Positions 28,062-36,440 of a DNA stretch of 64,000 nucleotides are shown one piece after another. The stretch's first letter is position 1; every line of letters begins with the position of its first letter. The translations under genes and the position numbers were made by a program. Source of the DNA: an uncultured Robinsoniella sp. (GTDB taxonomy: Bacteria; Bacillota; Clostridia; Lachnospirales; Lachnospiraceae); contig UQCR01000004.1 of NCBI GenBank assembly GCA_900539655.1, forward strand, positions 81,230-145,229, in the 5' to 3' direction. The notes below the pieces were generated by a model. That model searched no databases. It had not been told where the DNA came from and was given only the letters and a program-made list of their open reading frames with translations.

Positions 28062-28300
28062 CTATCCTCTGCTTCGGTACTCCTTTGGGGACATTTGCGC
28101 ATACTTTTTGAACTGAACCGTAAAATACTTATAATCACTATACCCAACCTGTTCCGCAATTTCATACACCTTCTGATTCGTTGTTTTAAGGAGGTGTTTT
28201 GCTTCTTCCATGCGGATTTTCTGCAGATATTCCATATAGTTCTCTCCGTTTTCCTTCAAAGTGCCTGAACATCAGCCGGATACTGCTATCCGCTCCTTGT
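28062..28300 (-). pseudogene. Remnant of an AraC-type regulator (HTH end only)
   Basis: The intact frame (28062-28259) encodes the second HTH of an AraC regulator (MEYLQKIRMEEAKHLL, IAEQVGYSDYKYFTVQFKKYAQMSPKEYR). The preceding helix is recognisable upstream in another frame (SSIRLMFRHF) and is interrupted by a frameshift near 28260; further upstream a stop breaks the frame. No effector domain is present. It lies between malQ and the LacI gene and may be a former regulator of malQ. The gap to malQ (28300-28569) otherwise contains only the malQ terminator. Confidence 0.75.
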
Positions 28301-28479
28301 CACAGACAGTCCGCGGTATCCGCCTGCTTTTCTCTATGGATAAATTATAGCAAAGAACTATTTGAAGAAATATGGCAGAAACTTTCTATTTTATCCTGTT
28401 TATTTATGTTTTTTCCGGGTACTGTTTAAAAAGTTGGAAGTACCATAAAAGGCAGACATACGGTAACTAACTTTTGCAC

Positions 28480-28556
28480 ATAAAAAGCAGCATCTTATGG
28501 TTTATCCCCCTCTGCGAAAATGAGAATGGTATCATCCATAAAATACTGCTTTTTAT
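28480..28556 (-). terminator. Terminator of malQ
   Basis: AAAAAGCAG at 28480 pairs with CTGCTTTTT near 28556, with an inner TATGG/CCATA pair; on the minus strand the stem ends in GCTTTTTATG. It begins 14 bp after the malQ stop. Confidence 0.65.
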
Positions 28557-28569
28557 CTACCCCGTGATC

Positions 28570-30054
28570 TTACTCAGTTCTGCCGAATAAAACACAAAGT
28601 TTTCTGATTCTGCTGATCAACTGTTTATCAAAATCTTCTTCTGCTAATCGCCAGGTCCAGTTATCACCTAACGTTGACGGTGTATTAATTCTGGCATCTG
28701 AATCCAGATAGAGGTAATCCTGAACCGGTATTACCGCAAGCATTGCCACACTGGATAGTGCCAGACGGATAAATTCCCACTGAATCTCTTCATCATTTCT
28801 GCCATATAGGTTCATATAATCTTTTGCCAGTTTCCGGTCTTCCTCAGCCATTTCATAATACCAGGTCCTGAGCGTCTGATTATCGTGGGTTCCGGTATAA
28901 ACCACGCAATTCTTGTCATAATTGTGGGGCAGGTAATTGCTGGGCTCTCTGGAATCAAATGCAAACTCCAACACTTTCATCCCCGGAAATCCGCTCTCTT
29001 CCACCATTTTCATAACACTTGGCGTCAAATAACCCAGATCTTCCGCAATCACCCGCATTTCCCCTAACTGCTTCCTTAATTGTACAAACAGATCCAGACC
29101 CGGTCCCTTTTTCCAGCATCCGTTTTCAGCTGTCTTATTACCATAAGGAATCGCATAGTATTCATCAAATCCCCGGAAATGGTCTACCCTTACAATGTCA
29201 TAAAGGCGGAAACACCGTTCCATACGTTTTGCCCACCATACATACCCTGTTTCTTTGTGGTATTCCCATTTATAGAGAGGGTTTCCCCACAATTGACCTG
29301 TTGCTGAAAATCCATCCGGTGGGCAGCCAGCTACATCAATCGGCATATTTTCTTCATCAAACTGGAACAAATCCGGACGTGCCCAGGTATCTGCACTGTC
29401 AAATGCCACATAAATGGGGATATCACCGATAATCTCCACTCCATTTTGATTGGCATATTCCTTTAATGCATACCACTGTTCCTGAAACTTAAACTGCTGA
29501 AAACGGAAGAAATTCATTTCATCTGCATATTGAGTACGGTATTTTTCCATTGCTTCCGGTTCACGAAGCCGGATATCCTCATCCCAATGATCCCAGCTGA
29601 CACCGTTAAAATGATTTTTTACCGCCATATAGAGACAGTAATCATCCAGCCATTCCTTATTTTCCTCCAGGAATTTTTCATAATCGGGATCGCCCTCTAA
29701 TTTACATCGTTTATAAGCCTTCTGTAAAATTAAAAATCTGGATTCATAAATCTTTCCATAATCTATATGTCTTTTATTTGTACCAAAGTCAAATGACTTA
29801 CATTCTTTTTCACTTAACAGACCTTCTTCTACCAGCCGGTCCAGATCAATAAAATATGGATTCCCTGCATAGGTGGAAAATGACTGGTAAGGGGAATCCC
29901 CATATCCCGTAGGACCAAGAGGAAGAATCTGCCAGAATCTCTGACCTGCCGCCTTTAAAATATCTACAAAATCATATGCGCTTTTTGAAAATGTGCCAAT
30001 CCCATACTTGGATGGGAGGCTGGCTATGGGTAATAACATTCCACTGGATCTCAT
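28570..30054 (-). CDS. malQ: 4-alpha-glucanotransferase (amylomaltase, GH77)
   Basis: A 494-residue cytosolic enzyme that transfers maltodextrin segments and releases glucose. GH77 motifs are all present: LPIASLPSKYGIGTFSKSAYDF at the N-terminus, nucleophile region RVDHFRGFDEYYAIP, acid/base IAEDLGYLTPSV, and YTGTHDNQTL with the transition-state aspartate. AGGAGG is 10 nt before the ATG. It is monocistronic with its own promoter and a LacI-type operator. Confidence 0.97.
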   Translation of the reverse strand: MRSSGMLLPIASLPSKYGIGTFSKSAYDFVDILKAAGQRFWQILPLGPTGYGDSPYQSFSTYAGNPYFIDLDRLVEEGLLSEKECKSFDFGTNKRHIDYGKIYESRFLILQKAYKRCKLEGDPDYEKFLEENKEWLDDYCLYMAVKNHFNGVSWDHWDEDIRLREPEAMEKYRTQYADEMNFFRFQQFKFQEQWYALKEYANQNGVEIIGDIPIYVAFDSADTWARPDLFQFDEENMPIDVAGCPPDGFSATGQLWGNPLYKWEYHKETGYVWWAKRMERCFRLYDIVRVDHFRGFDEYYAIPYGNKTAENGCWKKGPGLDLFVQLRKQLGEMRVIAEDLGYLTPSVMKMVEESGFPGMKVLEFAFDSREPSNYLPHNYDKNCVVYTGTHDNQTLRTWYYEMAEEDRKLAKDYMNLYGRNDEEIQWEFIRLALSSVAMLAVIPVQDYLYLDSDARINTPSTLGDNWTWRLAEEDFDKQLISRIRKLCVLFGRTE

Positions 30055-30114
30055 TTATATGGTGCCTCCTTTAATCTTCTCTGTTTCATCTGTAAACCTG
30101 TTCCTGTTCAGGTT

Positions 30115-30130
30115 CCGGTAACGTTATCGG
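30115..30130. promoter_or_regulatory. LacI/MalR-type operator upstream of malQ
   Basis: CCGGTAACGTTATCGG is palindromic around a central CG with one mismatched pair, the form bound by LacI-family repressors. It sits 23 bp downstream of the -10 hexamer, within the initially transcribed region. A second dyad, CGGTACCG, adjoins it at 30128-30135. Confidence 0.6.
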
Positions 30131-30152
30131 TACCGTTTCCAATACTGTATTT

Positions 30153-30181
30153 ATCATAGCACAGATATACCGGTCTGGCAA
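30153..30181 (-). promoter_or_regulatory. Promoter of malQ
   Basis: TTGCCA (30176-30181), a 17-bp spacer and an extended -10 (TGTGCTATGAT; hexamer 30153-30158) on the minus strand. Confidence 0.75.
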
Positions 30182-30284
30182 CTGCATTTCTCCTGTTTTT
30201 CTGCATTTTGGAAAAACGCATAAGTTACCTCCCTATATTCTGTGCACATTTACGGTTACTATTAAATTTATTAATATTTACATG

Positions 30285-31214
30285 CTAAAGTTTACGTCTG
30301 TTCACTGCAATGATCCCGGCACTGACAAGAATCAATGCCCCAAGGTTTCGAAGGGTAAATGCATTTTCCTGTAAGAATACTGCTGATAGGAACACTCCAA
30401 ATACCGGAATCATAAATCCATAAATTGCTACCTTTCCCACCGGGTTATACTTCAGCAGAATCGTCCATATGGAAAATGCAGCGGACGAAATAAACGCCAT
30501 ATATAAAAGCAATATAATCCCTGTTGCAGAGAAGCCGCTTACAATTTTCCCACCGCTTATAATGCCTATCCCCATAAGCAGGGCGCCGCCAAACAACAAC
30601 TGCAGGGCGGTAATCAAAATGGGGTCTTCATTTTGTGCAAGCCTCTTGGACCACAGGGAAGCCACAGAATATGCCAGCGCCGAAATCAGCAAAAACCCTT
30701 CTCCCTGGAATGAAAAGGATGCATCCCATCCGCTCAGGGAAAAATTTGTGAGCATTACCCCTCCAAATCCAAGAAGGCATCCCACGCATTTCTGTATATT
30801 TAATTTTTCACTTTTCATTAAAAAATGAGCCAGCAAAATAGTAAAAAAGGAATTGGATGCGCTGATAATCGATCCCTTTACACCAGTGGTATTAGCAACA
30901 CCGATATAGAAAAATATATACTGAATCGTGGTCTGAACCACACCCAATCCTAATATTCCCGGAACCATCTTTCTACCAGGAACCGGAAATTTTTTCTTCA
31001 AAATCCAAACAAAAATAAACGTCATAACTCCTGCAAGGAAAAAACGATATCCTGCAAATAATATTTTTGATCCAATATCCCCATCTGCTATCCGGAAGAT
31101 TTCATATCCCGATTTCACACAGGGATACGCACTTCCCCATAATGCTGTACTGATTACGGCTAGAAGTCCTACAAGCCAGGGATTTGTCAGATAATGACCC
31201 GCTTCTTTTTTCAT
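30285..31214 (-). CDS. EamA/DMT-family transporter
   Basis: A 309-residue protein with ten predicted hydrophobic segments in two EamA repeats (first starting STALWGSAYPCVKSGYE, second around YSVASLWSKRLAQNEDP). Such proteins export metabolites or amino acids; the substrate is not predictable. The start at 31214 follows TTGGAGAG. A terminator of the upstream alcohol dehydrogenase lies immediately before it, so expression is by read-through or a promoter not seen. Confidence 0.88.
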   Translation of the reverse strand: MKKEAGHYLTNPWLVGLLAVISTALWGSAYPCVKSGYEIFRIADGDIGSKILFAGYRFFLAGVMTFIFVWILKKKFPVPGRKMVPGILGLGVVQTTIQYIFFYIGVANTTGVKGSIISASNSFFTILLAHFLMKSEKLNIQKCVGCLLGFGGVMLTNFSLSGWDASFSFQGEGFLLISALAYSVASLWSKRLAQNEDPILITALQLLFGGALLMGIGIISGGKIVSGFSATGIILLLYMAFISSAAFSIWTILLKYNPVGKVAIYGFMIPVFGVFLSAVFLQENAFTLRNLGALILVSAGIIAVNRRKL

Positions 31215-31223
31215 ATTCTCTCC

Positions 31224-31276
31224 AAAAAACAGAGCCAGACACAATCGCATGTCTGAAAATGCTCTTGTCCGGCCCT
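31224..31276 (-). terminator. Terminator after the iron alcohol dehydrogenase gene
   Basis: Arms 31231-31241 (AGAGCCAGACA) and 31266-31276 (TGTCCGGCCCT) pair with two wobble positions; on the minus strand the stem is followed by GTTTTTTGG. The T-run ends just before the RBS of the downstream transporter gene. Confidence 0.8.
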
Positions 31277-31304
31277 ATTTTGTATCTATTAATTGATCTA
31301 TTTA

Positions 31305-32459
31305 TTAATTTACATCCCAGAGACGTTCGTAGATATCCATAATATCATCTTTGGTTGGAACTCTTGGATTAGTTGGTGTACAGGCATCTGCCAAAGCTGC
31401 ATCAGCCATAGCCGGAATTGCTGCAAAATATTCTTCCTTTGTACATTTTCCGGTCTGTGCAATACAAAGCGGAATATCCATCTCTCTTAACATAAACTGA
31501 ACCCATGCAACCAATGCTCTGATAGTAGTGATTGTATTAAAGTTCTGAAGTCCAAGGATTCTTGCAATAGTCACATATTTTTTAACCTGCTTCGGGTATT
31601 CCTTCTGGCTTCTGCTGTGTTTGCTTATGTAACTGTTGTACTGAATGATGAATGGCAGCAGCATAGCATTGGCACGTCCATGAGGAATATGGAATCTGGC
31701 CCCCAGCTGATGAGCCATGCTGTGATTAATTCCAAGTGAAGCGGAATTAAATGCAAGCCCTGCAAGGCAAGAAGCAATATGCATTTTCTTTCTCGCATGT
31801 GTGTCGCTTCCATCCAGATAAGCACGTAATAAGAAACTGCCGCAGATCTCAATAGCTTTTTCAGATAAGGCTGCTGCAAATTCCTGATTCTCGGTGCTAA
31901 CATAAGCTTCCAGTGCATGGGTAAATACATCCATTCCTGTATCAGCCGTAATTGCTGGAGGAACACTTCTGGTAAGTTCTGCATCTAAAATTGCTTCTGT
32001 TGGAAGCAGGCTTTCGGAAACCAGCGGATATTTAATCTGCTCTACCGGGTCGGAAATTACGGAAAAAGAAGTTACTTCAGAGCCTGTACCGCTTGTAGTC
32101 GGAATAGCAATTAAAGCCATCTCATTTTGTGCACCTAATTTGGTCGCAAATTCCCGCATCCCTTTGGCAGAATCAATTGCTGAACCACCGCCTACCGCTA
32201 CGATTGCTTCCGGCTGATATTCAAGAAGTGCTTTAACACCCAGAACAACCTTTTCAATCGGAGGATCCGGCACTACATCCTTATAGATGGAATATTCTTT
32301 CCCACTTTTGTCCAAACGTCTTGTCACCAGTTCGATCATCCCGCTCTGGACTACAAATGGATCTGTTATAATCATTATCTTCTGATATGGAATATCTGCT
32401 AAACGGTCTAAGGCATTGTCACCGAAATAAATCTTCGTCTTAATATCAAAACTATTCAT
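31305..32459 (-). CDS. Iron-containing alcohol dehydrogenase (PduQ/butanol dehydrogenase-like)
   Basis: A 384-residue group III NAD(P)-dependent alcohol dehydrogenase. The cofactor loop GGGSAIDSAK, TTSGTGSEVT and the metal-site segments DTGMDVFTHALEAYVS and GINHSMAHQLGARFHIPHG with conserved Asp/His ligands are present. It is related to the C-terminal half of AdhE in the same window. It should regenerate NAD+ by reducing an aldehyde (acetaldehyde, propionaldehyde or lactaldehyde). It is monocistronic with a Rex-type site at its promoter. Confidence 0.93.
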   Translation of the reverse strand: MNSFDIKTKIYFGDNALDRLADIPYQKIMIITDPFVVQSGMIELVTRRLDKSGKEYSIYKDVVPDPPIEKVVLGVKALLEYQPEAIVAVGGGSAIDSAKGMREFATKLGAQNEMALIAIPTTSGTGSEVTSFSVISDPVEQIKYPLVSESLLPTEAILDAELTRSVPPAITADTGMDVFTHALEAYVSTENQEFAAALSEKAIEICGSFLLRAYLDGSDTHARKKMHIASCLAGLAFNSASLGINHSMAHQLGARFHIPHGRANAMLLPFIIQYNSYISKHSRSQKEYPKQVKKYVTIARILGLQNFNTITTIRALVAWVQFMLREMDIPLCIAQTGKCTKEEYFAAIPAMADAALADACTPTNPRVPTKDDIMDIYERLWDVN

Positions 32460-32492
32460 GATTTCCGTCCCTTCTTTATCATTGTTTTTGTA

Positions 32493-32510
32493 TTGTTAAC
32501 ATATTAACAT
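32493..32510. promoter_or_regulatory. Rex-type redox operator upstream of the iron alcohol dehydrogenase gene
   Basis: TTGTTAACATATTAACAT matches the Rex consensus TTGTTAA-N4-TTAACAA at all but the last position. It overlaps the expected transcription start just downstream of the -10, a repressing position. Rex releases DNA when NADH is high. Confidence 0.75.
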
Positions 32511-32511
32511 T

Positions 32512-32540
32512 AATATACCACATTTATTTGGGATTCGCAA
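32512..32540 (-). promoter_or_regulatory. Promoter of the iron alcohol dehydrogenase gene
   Basis: TTGCGA (32535-32540) and TATATT (32512-32517) with a 17-bp spacer. Confidence 0.6.
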
Positions 32541-32626
32541 GTTATAATCCTAGAAAACAACAAAAATCAACACCAAAATATACCTAATACAAAACTGTAA
32601 AGTAGTTTCCATCCGCTTTGACCAAC

Positions 32627-32651
32627 GTAAAAAAGAACCATGCCGGTTCTT
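32627..32651 (-). terminator. Terminator of the parA/H1-like operon
   Basis: Stem AAGAACC (32633-32639) / GGTTCTT (32645-32651), loop ATGCC, followed on the minus strand by TTTTTTAC. Confidence 0.75.
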
Positions 32652-32678
32652 CTTTACATTCTAATAATATCCTGTCTT

Positions 32679-33350
32679 TTATAATAAGTAAGTGGGCATC
32701 TTATCTTTAATTCCAACATAATTTTTGGGTACACTGTTTACCGGTTCTTCCACGATAGTTTCTTCCACTTCTTTTATTTCCTCAATCGTTTCCTTTTTGG
32801 CCCGTGCCGGCGCCTTTGTTTTTGCCGGTGCTTTTTTCGCAGGTACTGCTTTCGTTGTTGTCTTGGCCGTTGTCTTTCTGGCTGATGTTTTTTTCGGAGT
32901 TTCTTCCTTTACTTTAGCTTCCTCCTCCGTCTTTACTGCTTCCACTTTAGTCTTTACTGCTTCTTCTTCTGCCTTTACTGCTTCCACTTTAGTCTTTGCC
33001 ACTTCTTCTTCTGCCTTTACTGCTTCCACTTTAGTCTTTACCGCTTCTTCTGTCTTTACTGCCTCAGCTTTCTTCTTTGCCGGGGTTGCCTTTGCTGCCG
33101 TTTTTCTTCTGGTTGTTTTTTTTACCGGTTTTTCAACAGCCGCCGTTTCTGCCTTAACTTCAGAATTAACGGCCTCCACTGATTCCACTGATACGTCTTT
33201 CGAACTTTGGTCATCTGCCGGAATCACAGCAGTCTCTTTTACATCCTGTTTTTCTTCTGCCATACTTTTTTCCTCCACTTGACTTTCTGTTGCCTGTGTC
33301 ATAAACTCTATATTTTTTTCCTTTTTGCTTCCTGATTTCGCTGCTCTCAT
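32679..33350 (-). CDS. Lysine/alanine-rich histone H1-like protein with Glu/Lys repeats
   Basis: A 223-residue low-complexity protein. Its C-terminal third is rich in KKTxARKTTAKTTTKAVPAKKAPAKTKAPARAKK-like residues resembling bacterial H1-like DNA-binding proteins. The middle has VKTKVEAVKAEEE repeats (about 14 residues per unit, roughly three copies) likely to be helical or coiled. No enzymatic motif is visible. The start at 33350 has AGAGGAAG and lies 10 bp after the parA stop, so the two genes are co-expressed. DNA or polyanion binding is inferred from composition only. Confidence 0.7.
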   Translation of the reverse strand: MRAAKSGSKKEKNIEFMTQATESQVEEKSMAEEKQDVKETAVIPADDQSSKDVSVESVEAVNSEVKAETAAVEKPVKKTTRRKTAAKATPAKKKAEAVKTEEAVKTKVEAVKAEEEVAKTKVEAVKAEEEAVKTKVEAVKTEEEAKVKEETPKKTSARKTTAKTTTKAVPAKKAPAKTKAPARAKKETIEEIKEVEETIVEEPVNSVPKNYVGIKDKMPTYLL

Positions 33351-33360
33351 GATGCTTCCT

Positions 33361-34152
33361 CTACCTACTGCCAATTTCTAATACCTCCTCTGCCAATGCT
33401 GTATATTCTTTAGCACTTCGGCTGCTCTTTTTATAAGCGACAACCGGTGCACTGTTATCCTGAGACCATTCAATAGAACTGTCCACTCTGATATAAGATT
33501 CAAATAAATGGATATCTTCCATCTCCTTCAAGGTTTCAAGCGTTTGTTTAAAATAATTCTTTCGGGTATCTACTTTTGTAACTACAATTCCCATCAGTTT
33601 CAGTTCTGTGGAAATCTGTTTTACTTCGTTTAGAAAATCAAACATATTCGCCAGTCCGAACAGGCCCCAGGGACTTGCTTCAACCGGTATAATAACCTGA
33701 TCTGATGCACAGAGAACGTTCATTACCCATCCCCCCAGCGTAGGAGGGGCATCAATCAGTATAAAATCATAGACTCCTGATGTCCGCACATTCTCAAGAC
33801 ATTTTTTCAAAATTAATTCTCTCTGCCATTTTGTAAACAGTTCATATTCTATGGAGCTCATCAGTGTGGACGATGGAATCAGATCAAGATTTTCATACGA
33901 TGTCGCAACAATATAATCACTTAAATCCTTCTGTGCCTTTATCGCCTGATAAAGATTCTTATTTCCTGTAGCAAATTCTAACACTTCATCTTCCGAAAAA
34001 AATGACAGTGACAAATTCAGCTGCATATCTGCATCGATCAATAGTACTTTTTTTCCCGCCATTGCCATTGCACATCCTACATTTGAACAGGTAGTAGATT
34101 TACCACTTCCACCTTTATTATTCGTAAAACAAATAACTTTTGTTTCTTTCAT
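33361..34152 (-). CDS. ParA/Soj-like partition ATPase (orphan)
   Basis: A 263-residue deviant Walker ATPase: NNKGGSGKST at 11-20 with the signature lysine, IDADMQLN, and the Walker B-like ILIDAPPTLGG. The C-terminal half matches the ParA fold (VVTKVDTRKNYFKQTLETL). No ParB gene or parS-like site is adjacent; instead the next gene is the basic H1-like protein. ParA proteins position cargo on the nucleoid or pole, so this pair may position an unknown cargo. Confidence 0.9.
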   Translation of the reverse strand: MKETKVICFTNNKGGSGKSTTCSNVGCAMAMAGKKVLLIDADMQLNLSLSFFSEDEVLEFATGNKNLYQAIKAQKDLSDYIVATSYENLDLIPSSTLMSSIEYELFTKWQRELILKKCLENVRTSGVYDFILIDAPPTLGGWVMNVLCASDQVIIPVEASPWGLFGLANMFDFLNEVKQISTELKLMGIVVTKVDTRKNYFKQTLETLKEMEDIHLFESYIRVDSSIEWSQDNSAPVVAYKKSSRSAKEYTALAEEVLEIGSR

Positions 34153-34196
34153 CAGGCACCTCGCTTTATATCATAGATATTTCTTATATAATTTTG

Positions 34197-34225
34197 ATTA
34201 TACGAGGTTTTATGACTTATTTCAA
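34197..34225 (-). promoter_or_regulatory. Promoter of the parA/H1-like operon
   Basis: TTGAAA (34220-34225) and consensus TATAAT (34197-34202) with a 17-bp spacer, 45 bp upstream of the ATG. Confidence 0.75.
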
Positions 34226-34289
34226 CTTATAATTTTGGGAGCGTGTTTGAAAATTGGTTTGGAATATCTGTACACACCATACCTCACAA

Positions 34290-34328
34290 TAAAAATCACC
34301 AGGTTCTGAGTTATCTCAAAACCTGGTG
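34290..34328 (-). terminator. Terminator of the MFS transporter gene
   Basis: 14-bp arms CACCAGGTTCTGAG (34297-34310) and CTCAAAACCTGGTG (34315-34328) with one imperfect pair and a 4-nt loop; ATTTTTATTG follows on the minus strand. Confidence 0.85.
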
Positions 34329-34340
34329 TCTGATATTACG

Positions 34341-35609
34341 CTATAAACTGCTCCATTCATTCTTTAGCAGCGGCTGCCCCATGGCGCGGAAGACCTTGCC
34401 CGCTGCGAGTGCAATCATAATCGATATCAAAGCTGCTCCAAGAATAACGAAATGAGGTGTCATTTTAAATCGCTCAAAGAGCGCTCCATACATTGCCTGC
34501 CCCACCGGCTGAGAACACATTGCCAATGCCAGGACCCAGGAAATTACTTTTCCGATCAGGTGCGGCGGTGTCTGCGTCTGTACAAATGACAGCATCTGAA
34601 TGCTGAACATGGTAGACATTACCATCAGTCCAAAGCCGCTTATGGTTATAATGATATATGCCAGCATAGGGCTAGCATTTATAAAAAATACTGCTCCCAT
34701 AGGAATCAGCATAACCGAAGTCGCCAAAAGCATCCAGCTAGTCTGTTCTATTTTTAATTTTTTAGCCAGGATACCGGTAAGGATTCCACCAAATAACCCG
34801 CCTGCTGCCAGGGCTCCCTGGGCATAACCATACATCTGATCCGGCATACCAAGTGTCTGTGTTATCATTACCGGCATAGACACCATCAACATAGAACTCA
34901 AGAATAAGTTAAAAGCGGCAACAATCAAAATCCCTTTCATAATGATTGGATTTTCTTTTACAATAAACGTCATGCTCTCTTTAAAATCACTTTTCACTAA
35001 AACCAGAATACTTGCTGCCTTTTTCGTCTTTACATTTGGAATGCGAATAAAGATTTCCATAACCGCTGAACAGAAGAAGCAAATTCCGCCGATAACCAAA
35101 ATCGGAGTTAACCCCCATATGCCGAATAATATCCCACCGATGATAGGTCCAAGTAAATTAGACAGGGCACTGACCTGGTTGATCACTGCATTCGCCTGCA
35201 ATAAATGATCTTCATCTGCCAAAAGAGGCAGGCTGGCCTGAACAGCAGGCTGGTAAACGCCCTGTATTCCATATAAGATCATAAGGGTAATGATAAGTAT
35301 TACAATCAAATTTAATCTTCCCATGCTTATAGAAAATAAGGCAATAAGTGCTGCTGTTGAAAAATCTAAAACCACCATAATATTACGCTTGTTTACCCGG
35401 TCTGCAATCATCCCTCCAATGGGTGTCAACACAATCATTGGAATAAATGACAATGCGCTGGCAAGACCAAAATACGCAGCAGATCCAGTGATATTTAGCA
35501 GGTAAAGGGGCAGGGCAAACCGGATAATCGCATTTCCAAAAAGCGAAATAATCTGTCCGATCACCACCAGGGTAAAGTCCCTGTGAAACAACTTAGTTTT
35601 TTGAACCAT
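34341..35609 (-). CDS. MFS drug/metabolite efflux transporter
   Basis: A 422-residue major facilitator with about 12 hydrophobic segments and the cytoplasmic loop PIGGMIADRVNKRN between helices 2 and 3. It resembles the MefA/enterobactin-exporter-like group of Firmicute MFS proteins. AAGGAGG precedes the ATG. A divergent-palindrome operator lies 22 bp upstream of the start codon, resembling that of the adjacent TetR gene, so it is probably repressed by that TetR protein. Confidence 0.9.
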   Translation of the reverse strand: MVQKTKLFHRDFTLVVIGQIISLFGNAIIRFALPLYLLNITGSAAYFGLASALSFIPMIVLTPIGGMIADRVNKRNIMVVLDFSTAALIALFSISMGRLNLIVILIITLMILYGIQGVYQPAVQASLPLLADEDHLLQANAVINQVSALSNLLGPIIGGILFGIWGLTPILVIGGICFFCSAVMEIFIRIPNVKTKKAASILVLVKSDFKESMTFIVKENPIIMKGILIVAAFNLFLSSMLMVSMPVMITQTLGMPDQMYGYAQGALAAGGLFGGILTGILAKKLKIEQTSWMLLATSVMLIPMGAVFFINASPMLAYIIITISGFGLMVMSTMFSIQMLSFVQTQTPPHLIGKVISWVLALAMCSQPVGQAMYGALFERFKMTPHFVILGAALISIMIALAAGKVFRAMGQPLLKNEWSSL

Positions 35610-35630
35610 TACAAATCCTCCTTAATTATG

Positions 35631-35647
35631 ATACCGACGTTTGGTAT
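35631..35647. promoter_or_regulatory. TetR-type operator upstream of the MFS gene
   Basis: ATACCGACGTTTGGTAT has 5-bp inverted arms ATACC/GGTAT around 7 bp and shares the segment TTGGTATGTA with the site upstream of tetR (36391-36407). Confidence 0.55.
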
Positions 35648-35713
35648 GTATATGTTTAAAAATATACTGCCACTATTTTGGTGACAGTTATGGAGCCGCT
35701 GTGTATGCTATTA

Positions 35714-36373
35714 TTATTTTAAATTGGTACTCTCCATGATACTCCGGTAAAACTGCAGCCTGTCAAGCACCGTTTGATTCAAAACCGGAATGCCCAGCCG
35801 CTCTCCTACATCTTGTAAAAATAAAAATTTCTCGTATAACTCATTTTCAGAAACCGGAAATACTGCCGGATTTAACCAGAGATTGGACAGAATCATCAAC
35901 ATCTCTGCCAGCTGCTTGGGATATTTCGTATGAATTGACCCATCTTCAATACCCTGACGCACCATCGGTTCTATGACCTCTTTAGCGACAATATTAATGC
36001 TCTCATATAATTCTGCTGCCAGAAAGCGTGTATTGCGCAAAAGATCCGGTGCGGATTTCAATACTTTCTCCTGATTAGGATTCTGCATAGAAATCTCTAT
36101 TGTTTTCTGAATCTTTTGTAACCCGTTTAAGGTAGGATCTTGAACTACTGTAAACACATTATCGTGCAGCTCTTTAAACATACGCTCTATCACAGCTTCA
36201 ATAATATCTTCTTTGGATTTAAAATGATGATAGATTGCTCCTTTACTTAAATCCCCCAGTTCATCCAATATCGCCTGAATTGTAGTAGCTTCGTATCCTT
36301 TTTCCAAAAATAACCTGGTTGCCACATCCAAAATTCGATTAACGGTTACTTCCGGATATTTATTTCTGGCCAT
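35714..36373 (-). CDS. TetR-family transcriptional regulator
   Basis: A 219-residue regulator. The N-terminal TetR HTH is clear (ATRLFLEKGYEATTIQAILDELGDLSKGAIYHHFKSKEDIIEAV), followed by an all-helical ligand domain. The start at 36373 follows AGGAG. Palindromes lie just downstream of its own -10 and upstream of the MFS gene, indicating autoregulation and control of the efflux pump. Confidence 0.92.
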   Translation of the reverse strand: MARNKYPEVTVNRILDVATRLFLEKGYEATTIQAILDELGDLSKGAIYHHFKSKEDIIEAVIERMFKELHDNVFTVVQDPTLNGLQKIQKTIEISMQNPNQEKVLKSAPDLLRNTRFLAAELYESINIVAKEVIEPMVRQGIEDGSIHTKYPKQLAEMLMILSNLWLNPAVFPVSENELYEKFLFLQDVGERLGIPVLNQTVLDRLQFYRSIMESTNLK

Positions 36374-36390
36374 ACACTCATCTCCTGTAT

Positions 36391-36407
36391 ACATACTATT
36401 GGTATGT
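36391..36407. promoter_or_regulatory. TetR autoregulatory operator
   Basis: ACATACTATTGGTATGT: 6-bp inverted arms ACATAC/GTATGT around 5 bp. It covers the predicted transcription start of the tetR gene. Confidence 0.65.
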
Positions 36408-36411
36408 AAGT

Positions 36412-36440
36412 AGTATACAGGAACTATTTATAAGTGTCAA
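36412..36440 (-). promoter_or_regulatory. Promoter of the tetR gene
   Basis: Consensus TTGACA (36435-36440) and TATACT (36412-36417), spacer 17 bp. The -35 overlaps the stop of nudC. Confidence 0.8.
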
